Below are positions 45,311 to 54,070 of a stretch of 64,000 bases of DNA, in pieces (within the stretch, counting starts at the first letter, position 1; every line of letters starts with the position of its first letter). Made by a program: the position numbers and the translations under genes. The notes under the pieces were generated by a model. It searched no databases. It had not been told where the DNA came from and was given only the letters and a program-made list of their open reading frames with translations. The stretch covers positions 254,452 through 318,451 of the forward strand of contig NZ_KB905403.1 of assembly GCF_000379465.1 (NCBI RefSeq), given 5' to 3'. The stretch comes from Sciscionella marina DSM 45152. GTDB taxonomy: Bacteria > Actinomycetota > Actinomycetes > Mycobacteriales > Pseudonocardiaceae.

Positions 45311-47239
45311 CTAGGTCGTCGCCTGGACCTTACCTGTTTCCCGGCGCTGGATCCCACGCAGTGCCGAGCGCACATTGGACAGTTCGGTGCGGATACCGGC
45401 CAGCTGCTCGCTTTCCGGCATCGCGGGGAACTCCGCGCGGTCCCCCGGCCGGTCCACCAGCCTGGTCAGCGCGGTCATGGCCCGGACAAGGCGCTGCACG
45501 TCCTCGGGATCGGGCAGCGCGGCTCCGTGCTGGATCTCCACGGCACACCGGGTCACCGCATCGGTCGCGCGCTCGAGCCCGACCACCGCCGGCCACCACG
45601 CGGCGACCTGGCGACCCGCCTTCGAGGGTTCGGCGAGCAGTCGCTGGAATTCGGCGCGCAGATCGGAAAGCGCACGGTAGGCCCGCCTGCGCAACACCGC
45701 CGAGCCCTGCGGAACCCCGGTCAGCGCGCGCTCCAGATAGGTGGAAAGCGCCCGGATCACCTCGGTCATCCGCCCACCCAGGCGCGGGCTCCTGCTGCCC
45801 GGCCAGAGCAGGTAACCGAACACGAGCACGATCGCGCAGCCGACCACGGTGTGGATCAGCCGCGCCCACAGGGTTCCCCAGCTGTCGCCGTGCAGCAGGT
45901 CCTGCTGCACGAGCACGAGCGGGGTGACGAAGGTGGAGAACATCCCGTAGTTGCGCACCTGGCCGATCGGCAGCATCGCCGCGATCACCAGCACGAGCAG
46001 CACGAGCAGCCAGCCCGGCGGTGCCCACAGCACCACGAGCGAACCGAGCGCCGCGCCGACCACCGTTCCCCCACCGCGCTGCACCGCGCGGGCGAACACC
46101 GAGCCGAAGTCCGGTTTCAGCACGATCGCCGTGGTGAGGGCGAGCCAGTAGGACCGCTCCAGCCCGATCAGGTGGCCGAGGCTTTCGGCGAGCGCGAGGC
46201 AGAGCGCGAGCCGCACCGCGAACAGCCAGGTCTCCCGGCCAGGGCTGAGGCGGTCGATCAGCCAGGCCCGCGCGGTCCGCCGATCCCGTGCCTGGCGCTT
46301 GTCCGCATCGGCCCCGTGCACCAGCTGCTTGCGTACGTTCGTGATCCCGGTCTGCAGCGCCCGCACCAGGCGCGCGTGGTTGTCCGGCAGTCGGGTGTCC
46401 GCGGCCGCGCGGTCCTCGTCGATCGCGTCCGCGAGCTCGTGCACCGCGTCGATCACCGCGCGCGGTGGGCGATGCCTGGCATGCAGCAGGGCAACGCTCG
46501 CCTCGGTGATCGTGGTCGCCGAGGTGAGCAGCACGAGCAGCCTGCGGTAGGCGCGGTCCCTGCCGTGCAGCCGCGAGCGCACCGTCAGCAGTGCGTCGTA
46601 GGCGGTGTTCATCGCGGCGGTGAGTTCCTGGCGGGCCGGATGCGCCTGTTCGGTGCCGATCGCGCCGAGCAGTTTCGCCGCGCCCCGGTACACCGCGGCG
46701 ACCATGGCCCGTTCCGGGGCGACCGGGTGCACCGGCCAGGCCCCGATGGTCAGCAGCAGCACCCAGGCCGCTCCGACCGCGAAGCAGCCGGTGACCACGA
46801 AGGGATTCGTGCCGAGCGGGGCCTGGGCGGTGCCGACGATGCCGAACACCAGGAACTGCAGCCCGGCCAGCGAGGAGATATCGCTGCCGTCCGAGGCGAT
46901 CGCGGACACGATCCCGAGCAGGCAGACCAGGAGCACCGTCCACCAGCCGGACCCGCCGAGCGAGCTGCCGAGCAGGATCCCGACCGTCGCCGAGCCGGAG
47001 ACCGCGCACAGTCGCCGCGCCCGGTACCGATAGGAGCCGGGAGCCATGGCCATGGTCGCGGACAGTGCACCGCTGGAGGTGAGCATGCCGAGCTGGAGCT
47101 GCCCGAGCAGCAGGCCGAGCGCGATGGGCGCGGCGATGCCGACCGCGGCCCGCACCGAACGCTTCACATCGATGCCGGCCCGTTTCGGTTTGAGCAGCTG
47201 GACAAGCCAGTGCGCCGGGATGCCGTCACTGCTCTGCAC
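45311..47239 (-). CDS. FUSC-family (YccS/aromatic-acid exporter-like) membrane protein
   Basis: A 642-residue protein with two blocks of transmembrane helices (about 25-165 and 375-510), each followed by a cytoplasmic domain; the second block begins LWLFAVRLALCLALAESLGHL-like after a basic linker. This doubled layout is that of FUSC/YccS proteins, which export aromatic or organic acids. GTG 47239 (VQSSDGIPAHW) is favoured because sequence further upstream is Arg/Ser-rich and not membrane-like. It precedes the PHA-synthase-like gene. Confidence 0.82.
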   Translation of the reverse strand: MQSSDGIPAHWLVQLLKPKRAGIDVKRSVRAAVGIAAPIALGLLLGQLQLGMLTSSGALSATMAMAPGSYRYRARRLCAVSGSATVGILLGSSLGGSGWWTVLLVCLLGIVSAIASDGSDISSLAGLQFLVFGIVGTAQAPLGTNPFVVTGCFAVGAAWVLLLTIGAWPVHPVAPERAMVAAVYRGAAKLLGAIGTEQAHPARQELTAAMNTAYDALLTVRSRLHGRDRAYRRLLVLLTSATTITEASVALLHARHRPPRAVIDAVHELADAIDEDRAAADTRLPDNHARLVRALQTGITNVRKQLVHGADADKRQARDRRTARAWLIDRLSPGRETWLFAVRLALCLALAESLGHLIGLERSYWLALTTAIVLKPDFGSVFARAVQRGGGTVVGAALGSLVVLWAPPGWLLVLLVLVIAAMLPIGQVRNYGMFSTFVTPLVLVQQDLLHGDSWGTLWARLIHTVVGCAIVLVFGYLLWPGSRSPRLGGRMTEVIRALSTYLERALTGVPQGSAVLRRRAYRALSDLRAEFQRLLAEPSKAGRQVAAWWPAVVGLERATDAVTRCAVEIQHGAALPDPEDVQRLVRAMTALTRLVDRPGDRAEFPAMPESEQLAGIRTELSNVRSALRGIQRRETGKVQATT

Positions 47240-47346
47240 GGCTATAACCTTAGAGCACGCCCGAGAGCTCCGTGTCCTGCTGCGCTGCGCGCATGGCGAA
47301 GTGCCTTCGCGTGCCACCTCGCGGCGTTGTTCTCCTCCCGCTTGGC

Positions 47347-48051
47347 TTAGAGCACGGTCTGCTTGATGAACTCCAGGGTCTGCGGCCAGGAGCGCTCGTA
47401 GGCGACCAGGTTGACCGGATTCTCGTGCCGGGTGTTGTTGGAGAAACCGTGCTCCGCCAGCGGATAGAGGTGGGTGATCGTGTCCGCCTCGGTGCGTGAT
47501 TCGAGCCCCTCACGCAGCCGTTCGAAACTCTCCCGCGGGACCAGCGTGTCCTGGCCCGGATAGTGCACCATCGCCGGGGCGCCGATCCGGCGCGCCTCGG
47601 TGAACGGGTCCAGGCTGTGGTTCGGCGCGGGCTCCAGCGGCACGGTCGGGTGGTAGGCGATCACGTTCGCCACTCGCTGATCCGCCGCGCCGAGCAGCAG
47701 GGCGAACCGCCCGCCGAGGCAGTAGCCGATCACCCCGACCTTGCGCAGCCCGAGCTCGCCGAACAGGTACTCGAGCAGGGCGCGCTGCTCACCGATCGCG
47801 GTCGCGTCGTCCAGCTGGGCGAGCATCGCGAACAGGTCCTCGTGCGTGTGGGTGTCACTGCTGGCCCCGTGGAACACATCCCAGCACAGTGTGGTGACCC
47901 CGGCGTTCGCGATGTCCTCGGCGAAGGTGCGGACTCGGGCGCCGATGCCGTCGATCATCGGGAGCAACAGCATGCCCCCGCGCGAGTCGCCTTCGGGTTG
48001 GGCCAGATGGGCGTTCAGTTCACCGATTCGTACCTGCGAGGCGTTCACCAC
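47347..48051 (-). CDS. Dienelactone hydrolase family protein
   Basis: A 234-residue hydrolase with LLLPMIDGIGARVR, the nucleophile elbow VIGYCLGGRFAL (Cys near 120, typical of dienelactone hydrolase), PGQDTLVP and EHGFSN for Asp and His. Family members open lactones in aromatic degradation or act as esterases. The start is a GTGGTG pair at 48051/48048, six bases after GGAAGGAG. It precedes the FUSC gene with a 107-base gap on the same strand. Confidence 0.87.
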   Translation of the reverse strand: MVNASQVRIGELNAHLAQPEGDSRGGMLLLPMIDGIGARVRTFAEDIANAGVTTLCWDVFHGASSDTHTHEDLFAMLAQLDDATAIGEQRALLEYLFGELGLRKVGVIGYCLGGRFALLLGAADQRVANVIAYHPTVPLEPAPNHSLDPFTEARRIGAPAMVHYPGQDTLVPRESFERLREGLESRTEADTITHLYPLAEHGFSNNTRHENPVNLVAYERSWPQTLEFIKQTVL

Positions 48052-48274
48052 GTCGAGCTCCTTCCTGCTGTCCGCCTTGATACCACGGGGTCGACCATCC
48101 TGGATGCGTCCGTACACCTTGGCCTGGCGCGGCCGCGATCCACCAGTTGCTGCCCGCCGGGTTCTTCGCCGAGGCCGCCTCGGTGGATTCCACCGTGGGC
48201 AAACCGGTGCCGGGGAAGGGGTTCGCTGACCGGCGAGGCGCTCCGTGATCCGGTTCGCGCCCTGTGGTGTCCGG

Positions 48275-48931
48275 CTAGTGCACCTGCTCCCCGGTCGCGC
48301 GCCGCCACCGGGTGAACCCGCCGTCCAGCGGGCGCGCGTGGTATCCGCGCTCGCGCAGCAGCCGCGCCGCGTTCGGGGAAACCACGCAGTACGGACCACC
48401 GCAGTAGGCCACGATCTCCAGATCGGGAGAAAGCGTGCCGAGCCGCTCGCGCAACCGGTCGAACGGCATGGAGAGCGCGCCGGGAATGTGCCCGGCCGCG
48501 TATTCCCGCTCACTGCGTACATCCAGCACCAGTACCCCGGGATCGTCCAGGCGTGCGGCCAGTTCCGCAGTGTCCACCGGGCGCATCTCCTCCGGATCAC
48601 CGAGCTGTTCGGCGACCGCGCCGCGCAGATCCGCCAGCCGCGCCTCCGCGAATCGTTGCACCGTGTCGAGGAAACCCGGGACCGAATCGTCCGCGAGCCG
48701 GTAGTACACCCGCTTGCCCTCCTTGCGCGCCGCGACCAGGTTCGCCGCGCGCAGCTGCTGCAACTGCGCGGAGGTGTTCTTCACTGCGATCCCCGATTCC
48801 TCGGCGATCTCCTCCACCGTGCGCTCCCGGTCATCGAGCAGATCGAGCAGCCGCAGCCGGACGGAGTTCGCGATCGCCTTACCGATGCGGGCGAGCTGGG
48901 CATAGATCGGTTCCTCGGGAAACTCAGCCAT
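48275..48931 (-). CDS. ArsR-family regulator fused to a rhodanese domain
   Basis: A 218-residue two-domain protein: a winged-helix ArsR domain (about 10-90; TVEEIAEESGIAVKNTSAQLQQLRAANLV) and a rhodanese domain (about 115-215) whose active loop is AYCGGPYC with a Cys nucleophile at the expected place. Such fusions sense sulphane sulphur, persulphide or thiol stress. ATG 48931 overlaps the metallo-hydrolase gene by eight bases. With that gene it lies behind a tandem-repeat operator at 49768-49798, so it is likely autoregulated. Confidence 0.88.
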   Translation of the reverse strand: MAEFPEEPIYAQLARIGKAIANSVRLRLLDLLDDRERTVEEIAEESGIAVKNTSAQLQQLRAANLVAARKEGKRVYYRLADDSVPGFLDTVQRFAEARLADLRGAVAEQLGDPEEMRPVDTAELAARLDDPGVLVLDVRSEREYAAGHIPGALSMPFDRLRERLGTLSPDLEIVAYCGGPYCVVSPNAARLLRERGYHARPLDGGFTRWRRATGEQVH

Positions 48932-49745
48932 CGATATCCACCGTGCCACGGAGGAATTCGAGATAGCGCCGCGCCGAGTCGGCCAGGACCTTCTTCGCGT
49001 TCGCCCGGATCGCCGGGGACCACCAGCCGCCGTAGATGCGCTCGAACGAATACGGTTCCAGGGTGTCCACGATCGCGCGCACGCCGCCTTCGGGAAGCGG
49101 TAGATGGTTCGGCGCGCTCCAGATGAACGAGACCCGGTCCTCGCCGGGTGTCACGAACAACGTGTCCCCGCACAGCAGCACGCCCGCGCCGTCGGCTCCC
49201 GTCCAGTGCAGCACCGCGCTTCCCGGGAAATGCCCGCCGGTGCGCACCAGGTGCACACCGGGCAACGGGGAAAGCGTGTCCGACCACGGGCGCAGCGAGG
49301 GAATCGGGCGCTGGATCCAGCGCGTGTCCGACGCCGGGAGCAGTGCCTCCGCCTCGAACTCCCGCGCCCAGTCCGCCATCGCCCCGTACATGTGCGGGTG
49401 ACTCGAACTCACCGCCCGCAGACCACCGGCCTCCCGGACCGCCGCGATCGCCTGCTCGTCCAGGAACGCCGGCGGATCCCACAGCAGATTGCCCTGCTCC
49501 GTGCGGACCAGCACCCCGCGTTGGCCGACCCCGATGCCCGGGGTGACCCCGATCCCGGTCAGCCTCGGCTCCAGCTCCGCGATTTCCGTGGCATAGCCCG
49601 CATCCGCCAGTTCCGCCATGGTCGTCCAGCGCTGACCGGACGGCGGAACCCATTGCCGCTCATCCGTGCACACCACACAGGTATCCGGCGGGCGCTCACT
49701 CTCGGGATGGTGCGCGCCGCAGGTGGGGCAGATCCAGACCGGCAT
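48924..49745 (-). CDS. Metallo-beta-lactamase-fold hydrolase with rubredoxin-like zinc ribbon
   Basis: A 273-residue protein. An N-terminal CPTCGAHH...CVVC element looks like a rubredoxin/zinc-ribbon knuckle. The MBL fold follows (VLVRTEQGNLLWDPP, SSSHPHMYGAM, GGHFPGSAVLHW, LLCGDTLFV). The usual HxHxDH motif is altered to SHPHMYG, so the metal site may be incomplete. ATG 49745 follows GGAGG. It is co-transcribed with the ArsR-rhodanese regulator, pointing to sulphur, thiol or metal stress rather than beta-lactams. Confidence 0.8.
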   Translation of the reverse strand: MPVWICPTCGAHHPESERPPDTCVVCTDERQWVPPSGQRWTTMAELADAGYATEIAELEPRLTGIGVTPGIGVGQRGVLVRTEQGNLLWDPPAFLDEQAIAAVREAGGLRAVSSSHPHMYGAMADWAREFEAEALLPASDTRWIQRPIPSLRPWSDTLSPLPGVHLVRTGGHFPGSAVLHWTGADGAGVLLCGDTLFVTPGEDRVSFIWSAPNHLPLPEGGVRAIVDTLEPYSFERIYGGWWSPAIRANAKKVLADSARRYLEFLRGTVDIDG

Positions 49746-49767
49746 GGCCGCCTCCAAGCAACATTCC

Positions 49768-49798
49768 AACGATCTTTAGATTAAACGATCGTTAGATC
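49768..49798 (-). promoter_or_regulatory. Tandem operator ahead of the MBL / ArsR-rhodanese operon
   Basis: AACGATCTTTAGATT (49768-49782) and AACGATCGTTAGATC (49784-49798) are two direct copies 16 bases apart with two differences, and the second contains the perfect palindrome AACGATCGTT. Its AT-rich content in a GC-rich genome and its place 20-50 bases upstream of the start suit an ArsR site over the promoter. Confidence 0.65.
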
Positions 49799-49842
49799 GA
49801 AGGCAAGGGACCGCGCTGCTCGTCGAAGGGGCTGAACAAGCA

Positions 49843-49883
49843 GCAGGCCCACGCGCGGCGGATGATCCGGCGAGTGGGCCTGC
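49843..49883 (-). terminator. Hairpin downstream of the alkaline phosphatase gene
   Basis: A perfect 10-bp stem, GCAGGCCCAC / GTGGGCCTGC, with a 21-base loop, 18 bases after the phosphatase stop. A probable terminator; the T-run is weak. Confidence 0.6.
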
Positions 49884-49900
49884 GGGTGGGTCGTTCGGCG

Positions 49901-51277
49901 TCAGTGCAGCGCGAGCGCCCGGCGCAGGGTGGAGAACATATCGGTCTGGTTGGTCAGCCCGGTGATGTTGGCCGCCTGCGGTCCGTACCCGGCGACCCGC
50001 ACCTGGGTGCCGGTGTGCTCCTGCGATTCACCAGGGGTGTTGGTGGCGTAGTTGATCGTCATCGGCGCCCCCTCCTTGGTGATCAGGGTTGCCGTTTGCC
50101 CCGGGCTCTTGGCGTCGTTCGGGATGATCTGACTGCTGTGCCCGTGGTCGGCGGTGGCGAGGACCAGGGTGTCCTTGTGGCTGCGCGCGTACGCCATGCC
50201 CGCGGCGACCGCATCGTCGAAGCCGACGGTTTCGCCGATCTGGCCGCACGGATCGGCGGCGTGGTCGCGCTTGTCGATGCTCGCGCCCTCGACCTGGAGG
50301 AAGAAGCCCTTCTTGTTCTCCAGGTTGCCGATCGCCTGACGAGTCATGTCCGCGAGGCTCGGCTGTCCGGCTGGCAGCTTCTTGTTCGGCTCGCACTTGC
50401 TGGGCTTCGTGCCGCCGACCTTCGCGGCCGGGCCGGTCCACTGCTGCTCGAGATCGTTCTTGGCGAACAGGCCGAGCACCGGCTTGTTCTTGGGTGCCTT
50501 CTCGAGTTCCTTGCCGGTGTTCGCGGTCTGGTATCCGGCCGCCTTGGCCTGGTCGAGCACGGTCTTGCCGTTGAACTTTCCGGCCTTGACCTGCTGGCCG
50601 AAGTACTCGGAGCCGCCGCCGAGCAGTACATCGGGGCGGGTCTGGACGAGCTGCTCGGCGATCGAACCGGCGCCGCCGTTCTCCTTGGCGTTGGCCGCGC
50701 ACTTCTTGCTCGTCTCGTTCGGTCCCTTGCAGTCCCGGTCCACCACGTGCGAGCCGAGCACCGCGGGGGTGGCGTCCTGCACCTCGGCGGTGGTCACGTC
50801 CCCGGTCCGGTAACCGTTGCGCTTGGCCAGTTCCAGCACACTCGGCTGTGGATTCCCGTACGCGTCAACGGAAATCGCACCGTTGTAGGTCTTCTGGCCG
50901 GTCGCCCAACCGGTACCGGACGCGGCGGAATCGGTGACATAGTCCGGAGTGGACGGATCGTTGCGCTGCACCGAATAGGTCGTGTAGGAACCGGTGAGCG
51001 GTAGCCCGTCCATGTTCAGCCTGCCCGCGGCCCCGCGTGCGTAGTTGCGCGCGCTGGTGATCTCCGAATCCCCCATCCCGTCGCCGAGGAACAGGATCAC
51101 GTTCTTCGCTTTACCGCCCTGGATCGCCTGCCGCACCTCGCTGGTCCGGTCCCCGGTCGATGCCTTGAGCTGTGGTCCGCTCGCACCGGTCTGCGCGATT
51201 GCGACCGGGGCGCCGACCGCGACCGCGAATCCGACCGCCGCCACGGCTACCCACCTTCGGCGAATCGACACTGTCAT
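49901..51277 (-). CDS. phoA: Secreted alkaline phosphatase (PhoA family)
   Basis: A 458-residue enzyme with a signal peptide (RRRWVAVAAVGFAVAVGAPVAIAQ). NVILFLGDGMGDSE provides the first metal Asp, and DSAASGTGWATG holds the nucleophile Ser (near 110). VEGASIDKRDHAAD and ATADHGHSS provide further metal ligands, and EHTGTQVRVAGYGP the last His. It releases phosphate from organic esters outside the cell. ATG 51277 follows GGAGG. I see no clear PHO box (direct GTTCACC-type repeats) upstream. Confidence 0.92.
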   Translation of the reverse strand: MTVSIRRRWVAVAAVGFAVAVGAPVAIAQTGASGPQLKASTGDRTSEVRQAIQGGKAKNVILFLGDGMGDSEITSARNYARGAAGRLNMDGLPLTGSYTTYSVQRNDPSTPDYVTDSAASGTGWATGQKTYNGAISVDAYGNPQPSVLELAKRNGYRTGDVTTAEVQDATPAVLGSHVVDRDCKGPNETSKKCAANAKENGGAGSIAEQLVQTRPDVLLGGGSEYFGQQVKAGKFNGKTVLDQAKAAGYQTANTGKELEKAPKNKPVLGLFAKNDLEQQWTGPAAKVGGTKPSKCEPNKKLPAGQPSLADMTRQAIGNLENKKGFFLQVEGASIDKRDHAADPCGQIGETVGFDDAVAAGMAYARSHKDTLVLATADHGHSSQIIPNDAKSPGQTATLITKEGAPMTINYATNTPGESQEHTGTQVRVAGYGPQAANITGLTNQTDMFSTLRRALALH

Positions 51278-51733
51278 CAAAACCTCCGCTATCAGGTTGT
51301 TCTTCGCGCCGAAGCATCTATCGCGTATCTGTGCTGAATCGGACACTTCGATGGCCGATGCGCCACCTGCCGGTGAACAGCACGCGAAAACACCAGGTCG
51401 AGCCGCACGCACACGGTCGGTCACGAAACCGCGCGCGAGTAGTCGCGGCATTCCGAATTCGACCGTTCGGATGTCGCAGGGAGCGGGGAATCGCGGTCGG
51501 CCTGCCGGGATCCATCCGAACCGCGGCGCGAACCGGTCCGGAAAAACACTGCTCCAGATTTGCTCCACGACACCACAGGAGAAAGCGGAGCGAAGATCAT
51601 CCGGTTTCCCGGGCGGAACGAATCGACCGGCTGATCGCCACAGCCTGCCGCACGCCGCCAGGCAGCGTCGTGAACAGGGGGTACAGGAGTTCGATCGGGG
51701 TCCTGCCGGATCAGGCCCGAACCATGAACGAAA
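51278..51733. other. Upstream region of the phosphatase gene, no gene seen
   Basis: About 450 bases between the phosphatase start and a terminator hairpin. Frames here are either continuations of other genes' shadows or lack ribosome-binding sites. It should contain the phosphatase promoter; no PHO-box repeat could be identified. Confidence 0.4.
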
Positions 51734-51769
51734 ACCAGGGCGTTTCCGGAGAATCGGGAACGCCCTGGT
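51734..51769 (-). terminator. Terminator of tRNA-Thr
   Basis: ACCAGGGCGTTTCC / GGGAACGCCCTGGT forms a 14-bp stem with one G-U; on the minus strand it is followed by TTTTCG. It lies 9 bases beyond the tRNA. Confidence 0.85.
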
Positions 51770-51778
51770 CATAACCGG

Positions 51779-51852
51779 AGCCGCCTGGGGGAATCGAACC
51801 CCCGACCTACGCATTACGAGTGCGTCGCTCTGGCCGACTGAGCTAAGGCGGC
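51779..51852 (-). tRNA. tRNA-Thr (anticodon CGU)
   Basis: On the minus strand a 74-base cloverleaf: acceptor GCCGCCT pairs with AGGCGGC, anticodon loop CTCGTAA with CGT, T-loop GGTTCGATTCC. CCA is not encoded. Confidence 0.95.
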
Positions 51853-51970
51853 AGCAACGGTCAGTGTACTCATATGATCGCCGTCACTTCTGTGGCCCCT
51901 GCTCGTTGTTCCGAACGTGACGCGGGGTGCGTCGATGTCGCCCTGTGCACGCGGAGGAGGATTACTGCAG

Positions 51971-53662
51971 ATGAGGGGACGCTTGCCGAGAGCTCTGTCG
52001 GTGCCGGCGGTGGTGCTGGTGTGCTCGCTGACGGCATTGCCCGCGGCGGCCGATGTGTCGATCCCGACGACTCCGGTACCGCACCCGGTGGATCCGGGCG
52101 ACCCGCCGGTAGTGGGCACGCAGGGGCCGCAACCGCTGGGCCACGCGGTCGGGGATGCCGGCTCGGCGGTCGGTGATCTGCAGGTGCTCCCCGGTCTGGT
52201 GGATACGACGACGATCATGCCGGGCATGGGTGATCAGCTGCCGAAGCAACCGCTGCTGGAGGGGGGCCTCGGCACTTCGAGTGCGCAGGTGAACTCGGAG
52301 GCGTATCTGAACTATGAGCGTTCGATCGCGGAGTCTTCCCCGCTGGGCTTCGCGTTCGGGGGGAATTCGCCGCGGCTGCCGGGCGCGCTGAGTCAGACCG
52401 CGCTCCCGGACAATCCGCAGGCGGTGCACGGTGGTCTGCAGCTGCCGAAGAATCCGCTGTTGAACGTGGGTCTGTTGCAGGGCTCGGCGAATGCGCGCTA
52501 TTCGCCGACACTCGGCCCGTGCACGGACGGCCCGATCTCGGATTCCTCGACCTCGGTGGCGAATCTGTCCGCGGTGAACCTGAATCTGCCGGGCAGCTCG
52601 GGTCCGCTCTCGGATGTGTTGAACCCGGGCAAGCTGGCGGCGCTGCCGGATCAGGTGCGTAAGGCGGTGAGCACGGACCCGGCGAAGGGCGGCATCGACC
52701 CGAAGCAGGCGCTGTCCGCGCTGACCCCGAAGGCGAGTCAGGGCAACCAGCTCGAGCAGGGTGACTCGGGGATCTCGCTGATCAGCGCGCCGAATCTGAT
52801 CAGCTCGCGGTCTCAGGTGAAGCTGGTGGACATGCCGGGCACGAAGAACAAGGCGGTCCGCTCGGCGACGACCTTCCAGTTCGCCGATGTGACCCTGTTC
52901 AAGGGCCTGCCGATCCAGACCCAGATCAAGGTCGCCAGCCAGCCGAAGCTGACGGTGACCTCGACGGGCAAGAAGGACACCTCGAAGGTGGAGTACACGG
53001 CCCCGATGCTGGAGGTGCATCTGCCGTTCCTGCCGCCGATCAAGGTGGACGCGCGGCACCCCTTCCAGGCTCCGCTCTCGCTCCCATTGCCGAGCCTGAT
53101 CCCGCCGAACGTGAAGCAGGAGTTCACCCAGAAGTTCGGGATGAACCTCGATGAGATGCGCAATGTCCCGGTGCTCGGTGAAGCGGCGAAATTCCTCGAC
53201 GACAAGGGCGGCAACGGGTTCTCCCTGGATCTCGGCCTGCTGCGGCTCAAGGTCGGGGATTTCAAGCAGAACGGTCAGGCGCAGACCAAGGGCAAGGGCG
53301 GGGCGCCGTTCTCCGGGTACCAGCTCGGCGCGAGCGCGAACATGGCCAGCCTGGACATCCTCCCGCTCGATCTGCTCAAGCTGAAGGACGGCCCGAAGTC
53401 GCTGGCCACGGCGACGCTCGGGAAGCAGGTGGCTCGCGCCTACGCGCCGACCAACGGGGTGGAGTGCGGTACCACGAATCCCGGTGGCGGGGCGGCGAAA
53501 CCGAGCGGTGGTGTGCCCGCCAAACCGAAACCGCAGGCCAAGCAGCTCGCCTACACCAATGGTGCCTATGAATCGGTGCCGCTGTTCTGGACGGGCACCG
53601 GGCTGCTGCTCGCGGGCGCGGTGCTGATGGCCGCGCTGCCGCGCAGGAGGGCCCGGCGCTGA
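51971..53662 (+). CDS. Secreted, membrane-anchored protein of unknown function
   Basis: A 563-residue exported protein. The signal peptide is LPRALSVPAVVLVCSLTALPAAA with cleavage near residue 29. The mature part is rich in Pro, Leu, Gly and Asn without a recognised domain; two Cys occur (LGPCTDG and VECGTTN). A Pro/Lys/Gly-rich linker (about 505-535) leads to a single membrane helix LFWTGTGLLLAGAVLMAAL and the basic tail PRRRARR. The tail resembles a sorting signal but no LPxTG is present. Start ATG 51971 lies ten bases after GGAGGAGG. Function not known. Confidence 0.75.
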   Translation: MRGRLPRALSVPAVVLVCSLTALPAAADVSIPTTPVPHPVDPGDPPVVGTQGPQPLGHAVGDAGSAVGDLQVLPGLVDTTTIMPGMGDQLPKQPLLEGGLGTSSAQVNSEAYLNYERSIAESSPLGFAFGGNSPRLPGALSQTALPDNPQAVHGGLQLPKNPLLNVGLLQGSANARYSPTLGPCTDGPISDSSTSVANLSAVNLNLPGSSGPLSDVLNPGKLAALPDQVRKAVSTDPAKGGIDPKQALSALTPKASQGNQLEQGDSGISLISAPNLISSRSQVKLVDMPGTKNKAVRSATTFQFADVTLFKGLPIQTQIKVASQPKLTVTSTGKKDTSKVEYTAPMLEVHLPFLPPIKVDARHPFQAPLSLPLPSLIPPNVKQEFTQKFGMNLDEMRNVPVLGEAAKFLDDKGGNGFSLDLGLLRLKVGDFKQNGQAQTKGKGGAPFSGYQLGASANMASLDILPLDLLKLKDGPKSLATATLGKQVARAYAPTNGVECGTTNPGGGAAKPSGGVPAKPKPQAKQLAYTNGAYESVPLFWTGTGLLLAGAVLMAALPRRRARR

Positions 53663-53675
53663 CTGTCTGACCGGG

Positions 53676-53704
53676 CTCGGGGGCCTCGCGAGGAAGCGCC
53701 CGAG
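53676..53704. terminator. Terminator between convergent genes
   Basis: CTCGGG / CCCGAG encloses the perfect palindrome CCTCGCGAGG (53684-53693), in the gap between the anchored-protein gene and the redoxin gene. It could serve both directions. Confidence 0.55.
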
Positions 53705-53775
53705 AACCCGCCGCGGTGCACGCGGCATTGATGGAGGAAAACGGCTTCGCCGCCGGAGAGAGTCTCGTCCAGGTG

Positions 53776-54063
53776 CTAGCTGCCGGTGATCCGCTGCCAG
53801 AGGCTGGGCTTCGGGCTGAACTCGGGGTCCGCCTCGGCGAGCGCGGAACGGACCTCGCCGATGCTCGGGTTGACCATGGCCCGCTCCCCGATGACCACGG
53901 TGGGCACGGTCTCGTTGCCGTCCGCGACCGCGCGCACCTGAGCGGCGGCCTCGGGGTCCTCCCAGATGTTGTGTTCCTCGACCGGTACGCCGAGCCCGCG
54001 GATCTTCGGGGTGAGCATCATGCAGAACGGGCAGCCGGGCCGCCAGTAGTACTGAATGGTCAC
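53776..54063 (-). CDS. Glutaredoxin/mycoredoxin-like protein
   Basis: A 95-residue thioredoxin-fold protein. It starts VTIQYYWRPGCPFCMML; CPFC (Cys 11 and 14) is the active site. VPVEEHNIWEDPEAAAQVR and TVPTVVIGERAMVNPS contain the cis-Pro strand of the family, and its length and sequence match actinobacterial mycoredoxins that reduce mycothiol mixed disulphides. GTG 54063; eight bases after the holB stop. Confidence 0.87.
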   Translation of the reverse strand: MTIQYYWRPGCPFCMMLTPKIRGLGVPVEEHNIWEDPEAAAQVRAVADGNETVPTVVIGERAMVNPSIGEVRSALAEADPEFSPKPSLWQRITGS

Positions 54064-54070
54064 GTGCGGA

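Noticed and set aside
47249-47356. A repeated TTAGAGCACG at 47249 and 47347
   Set aside because: Two 10-base copies, one over a stop codon; too short to distinguish from chance or a small local duplication.
53560-53662. An LPxTG sortase signal at the end of the secreted anchored protein
   Set aside because: The membrane helix and basic tail are present but no LPxTG or similar motif precedes them.
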